A DNA stretch of 64,000 nt from positions 256,747 through 320,746 of the forward strand of contig JAJPKF010000019.1 of assembly GCA_021323865.1 (NCBI GenBank), read 5' to 3'. This document shows positions 25,301 through 33,850 of this stretch, in pieces. Position numbers and translations under genes: made by a program. How positions within the stretch are numbered: position 1 is the stretch's first letter; each line of letters starts with the position of its first letter. This DNA comes from Pseudomonadota bacterium. Its GTDB lineage: Bacteria; Chloroflexota; UBA5177; JAJPKF01. The notes below the pieces were generated by a model, which did no database searches, had not been told where the DNA came from, and saw only the letters and a list, made by a program, of their open reading frames with translations.

Positions 25301-26260
25301 ATGGCTGGTCGAGCGCCGAGGGACGTCCGAATCACCGTGACTCAAGCCCTGACGAACTCGGAAGCTCCTGCCGGACGAGCCGGTCCTATGGTCGAACCTG
25401 AGGCCCACCCGCTGATACGCACTCCCGGCTCTCGGGTTGGTCTGCTGCTGGGGGCCGGCGGTATCCGGGGGTGCGCCCACGCCGGTGTACTGTCGGTTCT
25501 GGAATCGGCCGGCATCCAACCCGGCATTGTCGTGGGCGCCAGCATCGGGTCCTTGTTTGGGGCCGCGTACGCCGCGGAATGGCCGGTAGAGCGCATTGAG
25601 CGGATAACCTACGGCGCACCACGTGGCGCCGTCGCCGAGTTCTACAAGCACCGTCTTCGGATCGACAGCTCGACCTACATCGGACGAATTCTGTGTGAGC
25701 TGGGCGCCGATACGAGGATCGAGCACCTGCCGCGCCGATACGCGTGCATGGCCATCGACTGCGCCACCGGTCGACCGGTCGCATTGACTCGAGGCCCGTT
25801 GCTCGCCAGCTTGGAGGCGAGCATTGCTCTCCCCGGCATCGCGAGACCGGTCACCCTGGAGTCGGGAACGTATGTAGATGGCGGGCTTCGCGGGCCAGTC
25901 CCAGCATCGGTCGCTCGGGACCTTGGAGCCGAATGGGTGCTTCATGTCGAGCTGACGGCTCTCGGGCGCCGTCGGGCTGAGTGGAGGCAAGCCGGTCGTG
26001 CGATGCTGACGCGGCTTGCCGCGCGCCGGCTTGGGCCCCCGGCGGCAGCGATCCCCACGAAGTCAGACCGAGATCACACGCGGCCGACCAGCCATGCCGA
26101 CGCCGACTTCATCATCGTGCCCGACTTCTACGGCTTGTTTTGCAACAGCCCCGTTGGTGTTCGCTTCTGTGCTCGGCGTGGAGAGATTGCCGCCCGCCGG
26201 TTTCTCCAAGTCCTGGATCCGATGCGTGAGCAGGCAGCAACTGAGGATTCGGTCCTCTAA
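25301..26260 (+). CDS. Patatin-like phospholipase
   Basis: 319 residues. Oxyanion motif GAGGIRGCAHAGVL, nucleophile GASIGS and catalytic Asp in YVDGGLRGPV form the Ser-Asp dyad of patatin-type lipases. Cytoplasmic or membrane-associated, no signal peptide; an internal ATG at 25388 would trim a disordered leader. The C-terminal 70 residues are variable. It follows the glycoside hydrolase by 23 bases and may share its transcript. Confidence 0.9.
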   Translation: MAGRAPRDVRITVTQALTNSEAPAGRAGPMVEPEAHPLIRTPGSRVGLLLGAGGIRGCAHAGVLSVLESAGIQPGIVVGASIGSLFGAAYAAEWPVERIERITYGAPRGAVAEFYKHRLRIDSSTYIGRILCELGADTRIEHLPRRYACMAIDCATGRPVALTRGPLLASLEASIALPGIARPVTLESGTYVDGGLRGPVPASVARDLGAEWVLHVELTALGRRRAEWRQAGRAMLTRLAARRLGPPAAAIPTKSDRDHTRPTSHADADFIIVPDFYGLFCNSPVGVRFCARRGEIAARRFLQVLDPMREQAATEDSVL

Positions 26261-26308
26261 ACCCTCCGAGCGGGTATCCTGCTCCTCTCCCAGGTTGTTT
26301 CGACGTTC

Positions 26309-26324
26309 TGGCACGAATATTGCG
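26309..26324 (+). promoter_or_regulatory. Sigma54-like -24/-12 promoter before the small membrane-protein cluster
   Basis: TGGCAC at 26309-26314, a 5-base spacer and TTGC at 26320-26323 place GG and GC 10 bases apart, matching consensus TGGCAC-N5-TTGC except the last base. It lies 68 bases before the first small gene. An overlapping sigma70 reading (TTGTTT 26295 with 17 bases to TATTGC) is weaker. No rpoN or activator gene is in the window. Confidence 0.4.
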
Positions 26325-26391
26325 TTCGGAAGGAGACCGTTTCCAGCGATCCGTTGGAGGCGCTCGAACCGAGTCTTTCAAGGAGGCAATG

Positions 26392-26541
26392 ATGCCTGAA
26401 CGCGTCGTCACCAGTGATGACGGTGGGGCCAGTGCCGCCGTAGGGGCCAGTTCCCTCATTCAGACCATCGTATGGTCGATCGTCGTGCTGGTCCTCCTGG
26501 TCATTGGAATCATTCTGTTGCTGCACTGGCACATCCTCTAG
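26392..26541 (+). CDS. Small single-helix membrane protein 1 (49 aa)
   Basis: Start at ATG 26392 with AGGAGG (26381-26386) at 5 bases; ATG 26389 is too close. A polar Gly/Ala/Ser-rich N-terminus is followed by one helix, SLIQTIVWSIVVLVLLVIGI, and a short tail ending HWHIL. The helix is almost the same as that of the third gene in this cluster. No family recognised. Confidence 0.7.
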   Translation: MPERVVTSDDGGASAAVGASSLIQTIVWSIVVLVLLVIGIILLLHWHIL

Positions 26542-26556
26542 ACAGGAGAACTGAAC

Positions 26557-26712
26557 ATGCCGACCCGGATCGTCGAAGAGCGGCCGGCCAACACCGTGGT
26601 TTCGAGCGGGGGTGGGTCCGGCACGACCATCATGCTGATGACTCTGATCGCTCTGATCGTCATCGCCATCGTGGTTTTGATTATTTTGCACGCTACCACC
26701 GGGCTCCTGTAG
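26557..26712 (+). CDS. Small single-helix membrane protein 2 (51 aa)
   Basis: ATG 26557 with AGGAG about 8 bases upstream, ending TAG 26710. N-terminus MPTRIVEERPANTVVSS resembles those of its neighbours (MPERVV, MVEERREVV), then one helix, IMLMTLIALIVIAIVVLIIL, and a short HATTGLL tail. Too short for standard gene callers but the ribosome site, spacing and composition support it. Confidence 0.65.
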   Translation: MPTRIVEERPANTVVSSGGGSGTTIMLMTLIALIVIAIVVLIILHATTGLL

Positions 26713-26721
26713 GAGGGCGAC

Positions 26722-26991
26722 ATGGTTGAAGAGCGGCGTGAGGTCGTCTCGGAAGAGTACGTCGACCCGGCTCCAGTGCGCGAGACCGTGGTCGAGACCC
26801 CGACTCGCCGGGTCGTCCAGGAGCCCGTGACGCAGGTGCGCGAGCCGTCGACGACCTATGTCAGGTCGAGCGATCCAGTCGGCAACAGCATCGCCGCCGG
26901 AAACCTCATTCAGACTGTCGTATGGGCCGTCGTTCTGCTCGTACTGCTCGTGGTCCTGATCCTGGTGCTGCTGCACCTGAAGATCATCTAA
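26722..26991 (+). CDS. Small single-helix membrane protein 3 (89 aa)
   Basis: ATG 26722, preceded by GGAGGGCGAC. Residues 1-55 are charged and Val/Glu/Arg-rich, with repeated RRVVQEP/RETVVETP-like units; the C-terminal helix NLIQTVVWAVVLLVLLVVLI differs from protein 1 by conservative changes only. Likely a paralogue with an extended soluble N-terminus. Function unknown. Confidence 0.72.
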   Translation: MVEERREVVSEEYVDPAPVRETVVETPTRRVVQEPVTQVREPSTTYVRSSDPVGNSIAAGNLIQTVVWAVVLLVLLVVLILVLLHLKII

Positions 26992-27024
26992 GCCGGCGTC
27001 AAGACAAACAGAAAGGAGCAAACT

Positions 27025-27186
27025 GTGATCGGAATCCTCTGGGCAATCGTCGCTGTTCTCGTCATTCTGTGGCTGTTGAGCTTGGTGGCCTTCCACATCG
27101 GAGCCATTCTCTGGCTGTTCTTGGTGGCTGCCATTGTCGTTGCGATCATCAGCCTCTTCAGCGGGGGTGTCTTCTCCCGCACATAG
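27025..27186 (+). CDS. Small two-helix membrane protein 4 (53 aa), lmo0937/DUF5670-like
   Basis: GTG 27025 with GAAAGGAG 6 bases upstream. Two hydrophobic stretches (ILWAIVAVLVILWLLSLVAF and ILWLFLVAAIVVAIISLF) joined by HIGA, ending in a polar tail. This pattern resembles the short lmo0937-family proteins seen in many bacteria. Last gene before the terminator; probably cotranscribed with the three preceding small genes. Confidence 0.65.
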   Translation: MIGILWAIVAVLVILWLLSLVAFHIGAILWLFLVAAIVVAIISLFSGGVFSRT

Positions 27187-27209
27187 CCCTCGCATACTCC
27201 AGGTGGTGA

Positions 27210-27238
27210 GGGGGAGTGGTCGGACTGACCGCTCCCCC
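27210..27238. terminator. Strong hairpin between convergent units
   Basis: GGGGGAGTGGTC (27210-27221) pairs with GACCGCTCCCCC (27227-27238), a 12-pair stem with one G-T pair and a 5-base loop. No long T-run follows. It ends the small membrane-protein cluster and may serve the AI-2E-family gene from the other side. Confidence 0.6.
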
Positions 27239-27258
27239 TTCGGTGTCTGCGCTTACCG

Positions 27259-28884
27259 TCATATGGGCGGTTTGACAAGCTGATCTTCGTCGGGCACCTC
27301 CACGCCATCAGGCACGGCGGCCGTCGGCAGCGGCTGCTGCAGTATCAGATAGCGGTAGGCTTCCCGAATGACTATCTGCAGGATGCCCGTCACTGGTACG
27401 GCCAGGAAGGCGCCCCAGAAGCCGCCGACCTCGAGGCCGATGATGATCGCCACCATGGCGAGCACCGGGTGGATGCCCACGGCGTGGCCCGTTATCCGAG
27501 GCCCAACCACGTTCTGTTCGATCTGCTGAACCAGGATGAACCAGCCAATCACAAAGAGCGGCTTTGGGAGCGGCTGGCTGAAGACGGAGATGAGACAGGC
27601 GGGTATGGACGCCAGAACGGGCCCGATGACCGGTATGGACTCAGCCAGGAACGCAAAGATGCCGATCAAGAGAGCATAGGGAACCCCCAGCACGTAACAC
27701 CCTGCGCCCGCAAGTACGCCGATGGTGATGGCCACAATCACCTGACCCCGAATGTATCCGCCAAGGACCGTATCCAGGCTGCGCACGAAAAAGGCTGCCT
27801 GCTCGCGGTGGCGTTCGGGAACCAAGCCGAGGCACCATCCGATGAAGCGGCCTCCGTCGGCCAGCAGGTAGAACGACATAATCACCACGATAAAGAGGTC
27901 GAAGATCACGGTGATCGTGCTTGTCAGAATCGTCACGGCGTTGTTGAGAACCGTTCCGCCCTGGCTGCTGAACTTGTCGACCGCCTTTCCAAACAGGCTG
28001 CGTATGTCGATGGGGACGTGGCGGGAATCCATCCCTCGTTGGATGGCAAGGATGATGATCGGCGTGTGTTTGACCTTGGAGGTCAGCAGCCGCGACTGGC
28101 GCTGAAGGCCATGCGCAGCCTTGAGCACCGCTGACCCAGCCGCTGGAATGGAGCCGCTCGAGCCGCCCCCGACCGTGGCGTTCAACGTTGCGCGAGCCTT
28201 TGCGGTCTTCGCCTTCAGCTTCGAAAGAGCTCGATCGAGTGGCTTGAGGTAGCTTGGCGGGACTTCGGTCGTGGCGATCGGCGCAAGAGGGGCGTGATGT
28301 CGCGTGCTGTGGAGGCTGGCGCCGGATGGGCGGATCGAGGTCTTGCCCAGGTCAGGTAGAAGGCCGTCGAGAGTTGCGATGAGGTGTGGCAGTGTTTGGG
28401 AACCGGGAACCGTGCTCGAGGGACAGGAGGCGGCCAGGTACTGACTGGCGCCGACGTAAGCAGCCGCACTGCAGGTATCAACATTGCGGATGGCGGTACT
28501 CATGGCGCCCGCGCTGGCTCCGATCCGAACGGTGGTGTCGCGAACCAACGTTAGGTTCTGGATATGAGTGGGGTTGCGAACGGCATCCGCAAGAGACTTC
28601 GTCTGGTTGAGAAGCGGCTCGGTCAGGAAGAAGCCCAACGCCGCGAGGACGGCCGCAGCCCACAGGTAGGTCAGGAGTATCGAGATCCACCGATAGAGGT
28701 GGGCTCGATGCTGGATGAAGTCCACGACCGGGGTGAGGATGAACGCCAGTATCGCGGCCAGGATGACCAAGAGAAGCGGCACGATAAAGCGCTGGATGAT
28801 GCCCGCCAGCACGGCCAGCAGCGCATAGAAGGCGAGAAGGGCCAGAAGGACCGTAAGGATGCGCGTCCAATTGGCATTCCTCAT
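27259..28884 (-). CDS. AI-2E/PerM-family membrane transporter with large insertion
   Basis: 541 residues against a usual 340-400. N-terminal helices FYALLAVLAGIIQRFIVPLL, then the conserved C-terminal core FDLFIVVIMSFYLLADG, VLGGYIRGQVIVAITIGVLA, AFLAESIPVIGPVLASIPA and NVVGPRITGHAVGIHPVLAM. Between helices 3 and 4 there is an insertion of about 170 residues (near residues 95-280), rich in Ser, Thr, Ala and Lys, with two Cys, predicted outside the membrane or in the cytosol. Family members export autoinducer-2, organic compounds or sodium; specificity unknown. Confidence 0.88.
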   Translation of the reverse strand: MRNANWTRILTVLLALLAFYALLAVLAGIIQRFIVPLLLVILAAILAFILTPVVDFIQHRAHLYRWISILLTYLWAAAVLAALGFFLTEPLLNQTKSLADAVRNPTHIQNLTLVRDTTVRIGASAGAMSTAIRNVDTCSAAAYVGASQYLAASCPSSTVPGSQTLPHLIATLDGLLPDLGKTSIRPSGASLHSTRHHAPLAPIATTEVPPSYLKPLDRALSKLKAKTAKARATLNATVGGGSSGSIPAAGSAVLKAAHGLQRQSRLLTSKVKHTPIIILAIQRGMDSRHVPIDIRSLFGKAVDKFSSQGGTVLNNAVTILTSTITVIFDLFIVVIMSFYLLADGGRFIGWCLGLVPERHREQAAFFVRSLDTVLGGYIRGQVIVAITIGVLAGAGCYVLGVPYALLIGIFAFLAESIPVIGPVLASIPACLISVFSQPLPKPLFVIGWFILVQQIEQNVVGPRITGHAVGIHPVLAMVAIIIGLEVGGFWGAFLAVPVTGILQIVIREAYRYLILQQPLPTAAVPDGVEVPDEDQLVKPPI

Positions 28885-29068
28885 CCCGCGACGATCGCCT
28901 CAACTCCCAAGCGGACGGCCCTCTCCGACTGTTGACGAAATGGCAACCGCGATACCGAAGTATACCGGGATAGGCCTCAGGAATCCGTGGACCTCTCACA
29001 TCGGAGCGGCTCCAGGATTGCCCTCGTCGAACATCAGCGCCCATACTCAGTACGTGATTGAAGCCCAG

Positions 29069-30106
29069 ATGCAACCCCATGAATCCGTGCGCCTGCGCCT
29101 GGAGGAAGGCGAGATGGCCTCCCTTGCCCCCTGGGCACAACGGAGCGTCGAGAGTCGCGGTCGATCCCGGCCCGAGGAACCGTCACCCGTCAGGACGGAG
29201 TTCCAGCGAGATCGCGATCGTGTCATCCATTCCAATGCGTTTCGCCGCCTCAAGCACAAAACCCAGGTCTTCATCGCCCCCACAGGAGAGCACTACGCCA
29301 CCAGACTGACGCACGCCCTCGAAGTGGCCCAGGTCGGCCGCACGGTTGCCCGGGCCTTGAAGCTCAACGAGGATTTGGTCGAGGCAATAGCGCTCGCCCA
29401 CGATCTCGGTCACGCCCCGTTCGGCCACGCTGGTCAATCAGCGCTGGATCAGGTGCACCCGGGCGGGTTCCGCCACAACGAGCAGAGCTTGCGAGTCGTG
29501 GAAGTGCTCGAGAAGGAGGGAGTGGGGCTCAACCTGACGTGGGAGGTGCGTGAGGGTATCCGGACCCATCGGAAGCCCCGGTCGAGCATCGCCGGCGTTG
29601 CAGTTGAACCATCGTCGACGCTGGAGGCCGAGGTGGTGAAGCTCGCCGACGGCATCGCCTACATCAACCATGATATCGACGACGCAGTGCGGGCCGGTGT
29701 CATCGACATCGACGACCTGCCCGATCGATCGCTTCACTTGCTTGGCCGAAGCCGCAGTGATCGTATCGACCGCTTGGTGCGGGACATCATCGACACCAGT
29801 GCCGACCGGCCGGTGGTCGAGATGTCGCCGGACGTTCTGGATGCGACTGATCTTCTCCGCTCGTTCTTGTTCGAGAACGTGTATCTGAGCCCGGCGGTCA
29901 AGAGCGAGTGGTCCCGGGCGCATCATGTGGTGCTGCAGCTGTACGGGCACTTTTGCGACGTACCGGACGAGCTGCCGCCGGCCTTCCGTCCGGCAGCTGC
30001 GGACTCGCTGCATCAGTCTGTCTGCGACTATATCGCCGGCATGACAGATCAGTTTGCCCTGCACACTTTCCAGGCGGTCTTCGTTCCCAAGATGTGGAGC
30101 CTGTGA
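29069..30106 (+). CDS. dgt: Deoxyguanosinetriphosphate triphosphohydrolase-like protein
   Basis: 345 residues from ATG 29069; the frame runs further upstream but would overlap the divergent gene start. The HD-domain metal site is in LTHALEVAQVGR and LAHDLGHAPFGHAG, followed by FRHNEQSLRVVEVLE and VVKLADGIAYINHDIDDA, as in type 2 dNTPases. It hydrolyses dNTPs to nucleosides and triphosphate, affecting dNTP pools. It lies just upstream of the primary sigma factor gene, a common bacterial arrangement, though dnaG is missing between them. Confidence 0.93.
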   Translation: MQPHESVRLRLEEGEMASLAPWAQRSVESRGRSRPEEPSPVRTEFQRDRDRVIHSNAFRRLKHKTQVFIAPTGEHYATRLTHALEVAQVGRTVARALKLNEDLVEAIALAHDLGHAPFGHAGQSALDQVHPGGFRHNEQSLRVVEVLEKEGVGLNLTWEVREGIRTHRKPRSSIAGVAVEPSSTLEAEVVKLADGIAYINHDIDDAVRAGVIDIDDLPDRSLHLLGRSRSDRIDRLVRDIIDTSADRPVVEMSPDVLDATDLLRSFLFENVYLSPAVKSEWSRAHHVVLQLYGHFCDVPDELPPAFRPAAADSLHQSVCDYIAGMTDQFALHTFQAVFVPKMWSL

Positions 30107-30143
30107 GGGGTGCCTGACAGATGTTCGAAAAGTACGACTTACG

Positions 30144-30149
30144 TATAAT
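30144..30149 (+). promoter_or_regulatory. Consensus -10 box (TATAAT) before sigA
   Basis: A perfect TATAAT, 72 bases before the sigA start, in the gap after dgt. The -35 region is not a clear match, so the promoter may need an activator or be read by another sigma factor. Confidence 0.55.
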
Positions 30150-30220
30150 GGTCATGCTTTCGCCCGGCCGGTAAGGAGAACCGCCACCCACCATGCTCCC
30201 GGAAGGAACATCGTAGCGGC

Positions 30221-31363
30221 ATGACTCGCCCCCAAGTCGGGTCACCCTCGCGCTCTCGAGGACGTGCAAACGCGGCCGGCAACGGCTCCGGTAACGGTCA
30301 TGTTGCGCTGGTGAGCCAGCTCAGCCCAGATGCGCTACTCGTACCGGTCGAGGCGAGCGACGATCGGCTGGACGAGGTGGCCACCCAGCTGGCGGCAGCT
30401 GGTCTTGCCGACATCACGCCGACCGAAGAAGACCTATCGGAGGAGGCGCTCGAGGACATTCTCAGGGCCGAGGGCCCGGGCGTTGCCGACCCGGTGCGCA
30501 TGTACCTGCGGGAGATTGGACGGGTATCGCTGCTCGACGCCTCTCAGGAGGTGTCGCTGGCGGGCCGGATTCGGGCGGGGGATCTGGAACTGGAGCGTCG
30601 CAGCCGTGGCGAGAACTGGAGCCAGGATCTCATCGACGACGGTATGGAAGCTCGTCGTGAGCTTACTGAGGCGAATCTTCGGCTGGTGGTCTCAGTGGCC
30701 AAGAAGTACATCGGCCGCGGGATCAGCCTCCTGGATCTGGTCCAAGAGGGCAATATCGGGCTCATCCGGGCGGTTGAGAAATTCGATGCATCAAAGGGGT
30801 ATCGCTTCTCGACCTATGCCACATGGTGGATTCGTCAGGCAATAACCCGGTCCATCGCGGATCAAGCGCGAACCATACGGATCCCTGTTCATATGGTCGA
30901 GAGCATCCACAAGATTCAGCGAGAGACGCGCCGATTGGTACAGGAGCTGGGCAGAGAGCCGACGGCGGACGAGGTGGCGCAGGCGACCGAGTTTCCGGCC
31001 GAGCGCGTCCGCGAAATCACCTCGGTGGCCCAGGCCCCTGTTTCGCTCGAGATGCCCATCGGGGCTGAGGAAGACGGACACCTCAGCGATTTTATTGAAG
31101 ACAAGGCCGCGGAGGCGCCCGCCGATGCCGCTTTCCAAAACCTGCTCCGAGAGTCGGTTGACGATGTGATCAACTCGCTGGATCAGCGTGAGCGGGCGGT
31201 GCTTCGCATGCGGTACGGTCTCGACGACGGCGAGATCCGCACGCTGGAAGAGGTTGGCCGGCACTTCAAGCTGACCAGAGAGCGCATCCGCCAGATCGAG
31301 TCGAAGGCGCTTCGCAAGTTGCGACACCCGTCACGGAGTCGTAAGCTAAAGGACTATCTATAG
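30221..31363 (+). CDS. sigA: Primary RNA polymerase sigma factor (RpoD/SigA)
   Basis: 380 residues. It directs RNA polymerase to housekeeping promoters. Region 1.2 is [16 protein letters not shown]; region 2 carries [16 protein letters not shown] and the -10 recognition helix [12 protein letters not shown]; region 3 [14 protein letters not shown]; region 4.2 [18 protein letters not shown]. The N-terminus is a low-complexity stretch without E. coli region 1.1. The two strong TTGACA-type promoters found here would be its targets. Confidence 0.97.
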   Translation: MTRPQVGSPSRSRGRANAAGNGSGNGHVALVSQLSPDALLVPVEASDDRLDEVATQLAAAGLADITPTEEDLSEEALEDILRAEGPGVADPVRMYLREIGRVSLLDASQEVSLAGRIRAGDLELERRSRGENWSQDLIDDGMEARRELTEANLRLVVSVAKKYIGRGISLLDLVQEGNIGLIRAVEKFDASKGYRFSTYATWWIRQAITRSIADQARTIRIPVHMVESIHKIQRETRRLVQELGREPTADEVAQATEFPAERVREITSVAQAPVSLEMPIGAEEDGHLSDFIEDKAAEAPADAAFQNLLRESVDDVINSLDQRERAVLRMRYGLDDGEIRTLEEVGRHFKLTRERIRQIESKALRKLRHPSRSRKLKDYL

Positions 31364-31447
31364 GCGGACTCTACGGCGCCGGGGCCCCGGTCGCCTTTCG
31401 GCTGCAGGTGGGAGCGGCGGTGAGCAGGTTCCGGTGAGGGCCAGAGT

Positions 31448-31840
31448 TTGAAAGTCGCGGTCATTAACAACGACACCGACTTCTTGAGTCTCATGAACGA
31501 TCTCTTGAACTCGAGTGGCTGGGATACCATCGTGTGCCGCGAAAGCAACCTGGCAGTGGGCATGGTGAAGGCGGACAAGCCCGACATCGTCGTCCTCGAC
31601 GTCCGCATGGAGACACCTGAAAGCGGCTGGAATGTTCTCGAGCTGCTCAAGCTGGACCCGGATACTCGCCACTTGCCGATCGTCGTCTGCTCGGCCGCAG
31701 TTGGCGACCTGCGCGAGCGGGAGGAGTGGCTCCGAGGTCATGGGGTTCAGACGCTGCCGAAGCCCTTCGATATCGATGACCTCTTCGCCGCCATCAATAC
31801 GGCCCTGGATCGCTCCGGTGATGGACCCGAGGCAGGTTGA
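31448..31840 (+). CDS. Single-domain response regulator receiver
   Basis: 130 residues from a TTG start. Acidic pocket partly changed to NND (usually DD), phospho-acceptor Asp in IVVLDVRM, Thr/Ser in VVCSAAV and Lys in TLPKPFDI are kept. There is no output domain, so it probably relays phosphate or binds a partner. No kinase is adjacent; it follows sigA by 84 bases. Confidence 0.88.
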   Translation: MKVAVINNDTDFLSLMNDLLNSSGWDTIVCRESNLAVGMVKADKPDIVVLDVRMETPESGWNVLELLKLDPDTRHLPIVVCSAAVGDLREREEWLRGHGVQTLPKPFDIDDLFAAINTALDRSGDGPEAG

Positions 31841-31889
31841 CCTCACGCGATAATGCGGGTGAGCCGGCGGCTGAAATGGGAGGTTTCAG

Positions 31890-32120
31890 ATGCTCAACGA
31901 GGTCCTGGACATTGAAGAGATCCGGACGGCGGACTCCGTTGGAGAGGCCAACCGGCTGTTGGAAGACGGGTGGGAGCTAATCGGCTTTCATGCCGCTCCC
32001 GCCGGTCAGGCGGGCGCTTTCGGCGCACCGACGACGATCTTCGTCATGGCGCGCGTCTCGGAGGACTATGACGAGTATGAGGACGCGGACCTCGAGGAGG
32101 TCGACGACGCCTCGTCGTAG
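31890..32120 (+). CDS. Small acidic hypothetical protein (76 aa)
   Basis: ATG 31890 with GGGAGGT 6 bases upstream. SVGEANRLLEDGWELIGFHA followed by TTIFVMARV forms a beta-alpha-beta-like unit of the kind seen in short proteins of unknown function; the last 20 residues are almost all acidic (EDYDEYEDADLEEVDD). No family assignment. Confidence 0.65.
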   Translation: MLNEVLDIEEIRTADSVGEANRLLEDGWELIGFHAAPAGQAGAFGAPTTIFVMARVSEDYDEYEDADLEEVDDASS

Positions 32121-32129
32121 GCGGCCGAA

Positions 32130-32834
32130 CTAACCGACAACCTCCAAGTCCGCAATCAGCCCCACGTGATCTGAGGGGTAACACCCGGATGGTCCCGGCT
32201 GGGCACCGATGACGGTGCAGCCGCCCCCAGTCGGTCGCATTCCACGCGTGAGGATGTAGTCGATTCGCCGTTGACACGGCCAGGCCGGCCCACTGGCACC
32301 CGAGCTGGCGGCTTCCCAGGCATCCTGAAGGCCGCTGTCGCGAAGAAGAATGAGGGGCTCCTGATCCGAGTCGGCGTTGAGATCGCCGAGCACGACAGCC
32401 GGCCCCGACCCGACGGCGATAAGTTGCGCTAGGCTTCGCGCCTCAGCGATTCTGGCCCGCTCGGTGAGGGGAAAGTGCACGTTGAACAGCCGGACGCCTT
32501 GCACCTGGGTTTCCAGGATGCATCGGCGGGGACCAGACCAGGGCAGACGGGGAACAGTATAGGCCCGGACTCGTCCTGCGGTTCGGGTGAGGAAGGCGAG
32601 GCCTTCGACCACCGGAGGGACGGGCCAGAGCACAGCAGCCGGTCGATAGGTGAGGACATAGCCGGTCTGTCGCGCCAGCCATCGACCCTGATTCCATCCC
32701 GGAAGGTCCCTCCAGTTGTGCCGGACCTCCTGCAGCGCGATGACATCGGCATCGGCGTCGCGCAGCAGCTGAACCAGAAGATGGCGCCGTTCCCGCCAGC
32801 CGCCGCTGTAGTTCCAGATGTTGTAGGTGAGCAC
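32130..32834 (-). CDS. Endonuclease/exonuclease/phosphatase family protein
   Basis: 234 residues from a GTG start. EEP-fold catalytic motifs in order: TYNIWNY, IALQEVRHNWRD (metal Glu), VVLGDLNADSDQEPL (Asp and Asn) and YPSDHVGLIADL (Asp-His). Family members act on DNA, sphingomyelin or inositol phosphates; the target here cannot be read. No signal peptide is seen. Cotranscribed with the Nudix gene upstream. Confidence 0.88.
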   Translation of the reverse strand: MLTYNIWNYSGGWRERRHLLVQLLRDADADVIALQEVRHNWRDLPGWNQGRWLARQTGYVLTYRPAAVLWPVPPVVEGLAFLTRTAGRVRAYTVPRLPWSGPRRCILETQVQGVRLFNVHFPLTERARIAEARSLAQLIAVGSGPAVVLGDLNADSDQEPLILLRDSGLQDAWEAASSGASGPAWPCQRRIDYILTRGMRPTGGGCTVIGAQPGPSGCYPSDHVGLIADLEVVG

Positions 32835-32878
32835 TCGGAGCCGCCGTGTCCGGGTCTCCAGATGACGCTTGGTTGCGG

Positions 32879-33319
32879 TCAGCTGGCCGGTCGCGGCGGC
32901 ACCGTAACCCAGTGGCGCACGACCTTCAGATCCCGGTCCGTCCGCCCATCAATAGTGGTGAGATCGATCCACACCACATCTCCCTCCGCGGAGGAATGTT
33001 CTGCGCCGCCCTCGATGTGAGCCTCAACCAAGGTGCGAACAATGCCCGGCTCTGAAAGACCGCTTTGATGGGAGACAACGTCGAGGATGCGGTCGAGGGT
33101 GATCTGGTAGCCCGTCTCTTCCCAAACCTCTCGCCTCAGACCCTCCTCGATCGACTCATCCCAGTGCAGGTGGCCGCCCGGCAGCACCAGCATTCCCTGG
33201 GCTGTGTCTCGAATCATCAGAACGCTACCGTCGCGCACGACCAGCGCCGCAGCGCTCACAAAGGGCGGCATCTTCCGAAGGGTTACGAGGGCAGCCGTCT
33301 CCACGGTTAGTCGCGCCAA
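32879..33319 (-). CDS. Nudix hydrolase
   Basis: 146 residues. The Nudix box is complete from GGHLHWDESIEEG through REVWEETGY, giving the Mg-binding Glu residues. Start taken at TTG 33319; the frame is open further upstream without a standard start, and ATG 33271 is also possible. Nucleotide-diphosphate substrate unknown; a house-cleaning role is likely. Ends 44 bases before the EEP gene. Confidence 0.9.
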   Translation of the reverse strand: MARLTVETAALVTLRKMPPFVSAAALVVRDGSVLMIRDTAQGMLVLPGGHLHWDESIEEGLRREVWEETGYQITLDRILDVVSHQSGLSEPGIVRTLVEAHIEGGAEHSSAEGDVVWIDLTTIDGRTDRDLKVVRHWVTVPPRPAS

Positions 33320-33415
33320 GCGTCGGAGGGCCCGATACTTCCAGACATCACGGGTGCGAGCGATTGCGGCAGCCCTCAGCTTCCGGTTGGGAGGGAGTTC
33401 TGGGTCGGCACTCCG

Positions 33416-33796
33416 TCACGCAATTTTTGTGGAGTCGGAATCCATCGGACGAACAGCGGCCAGAATCTCGGGCAGCGTTTGGACGAACTTGCTCTTGGCC
33501 ATGACGCGTTGACACCCCGCTTCGCGGGCCCGCCGAATCAGCTTTCGGTCGACGTGCGGCGCGAACGCAACCACCGTTCCTCCGCTCTCGACGAAGTGTC
33601 GGACCACCAGATCCCATGGGCCGGCAAGCTGCGCATCGAGAATGGCCAGCTCTGTCTCGCTCGGGATGGCTGCGCCGGGCCGGACCATGTGAAGGCCGAT
33701 GTTGAGCGACCGCGCGGCGGCCATGATGCGCGAGGTGAAGTACAGGTCTTCGACGAGGCAGGCAACTGGGGCGCCACTACCATGATGTGAGATCAT
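33416..33796 (-). CDS. Receiver-like (pseudo-receiver) protein
   Basis: 126 residues. It has CheY-like layout: CLVEDLYFTSRI (acidic start), LAILDAQLAGPW (Asp), GTVVAFAPHV and RVMAKSKFVQTLPEIL (Lys and final helix). Ser/Thr switch residue is unclear and no output domain follows. Could be a phosphorylated relay or a non-phosphorylated scaffold. No kinase beside it. Confidence 0.65.
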   Translation of the reverse strand: MISHHGSGAPVACLVEDLYFTSRIMAAARSLNIGLHMVRPGAAIPSETELAILDAQLAGPWDLVVRHFVESGGTVVAFAPHVDRKLIRRAREAGCQRVMAKSKFVQTLPEILAAVRPMDSDSTKIA

Positions 33797-33850
33797 GCGC
33801 GCAATTCTATCGACCAGCCACGATGCCGGCCGAGTAAGGCGTCTCCGCGG

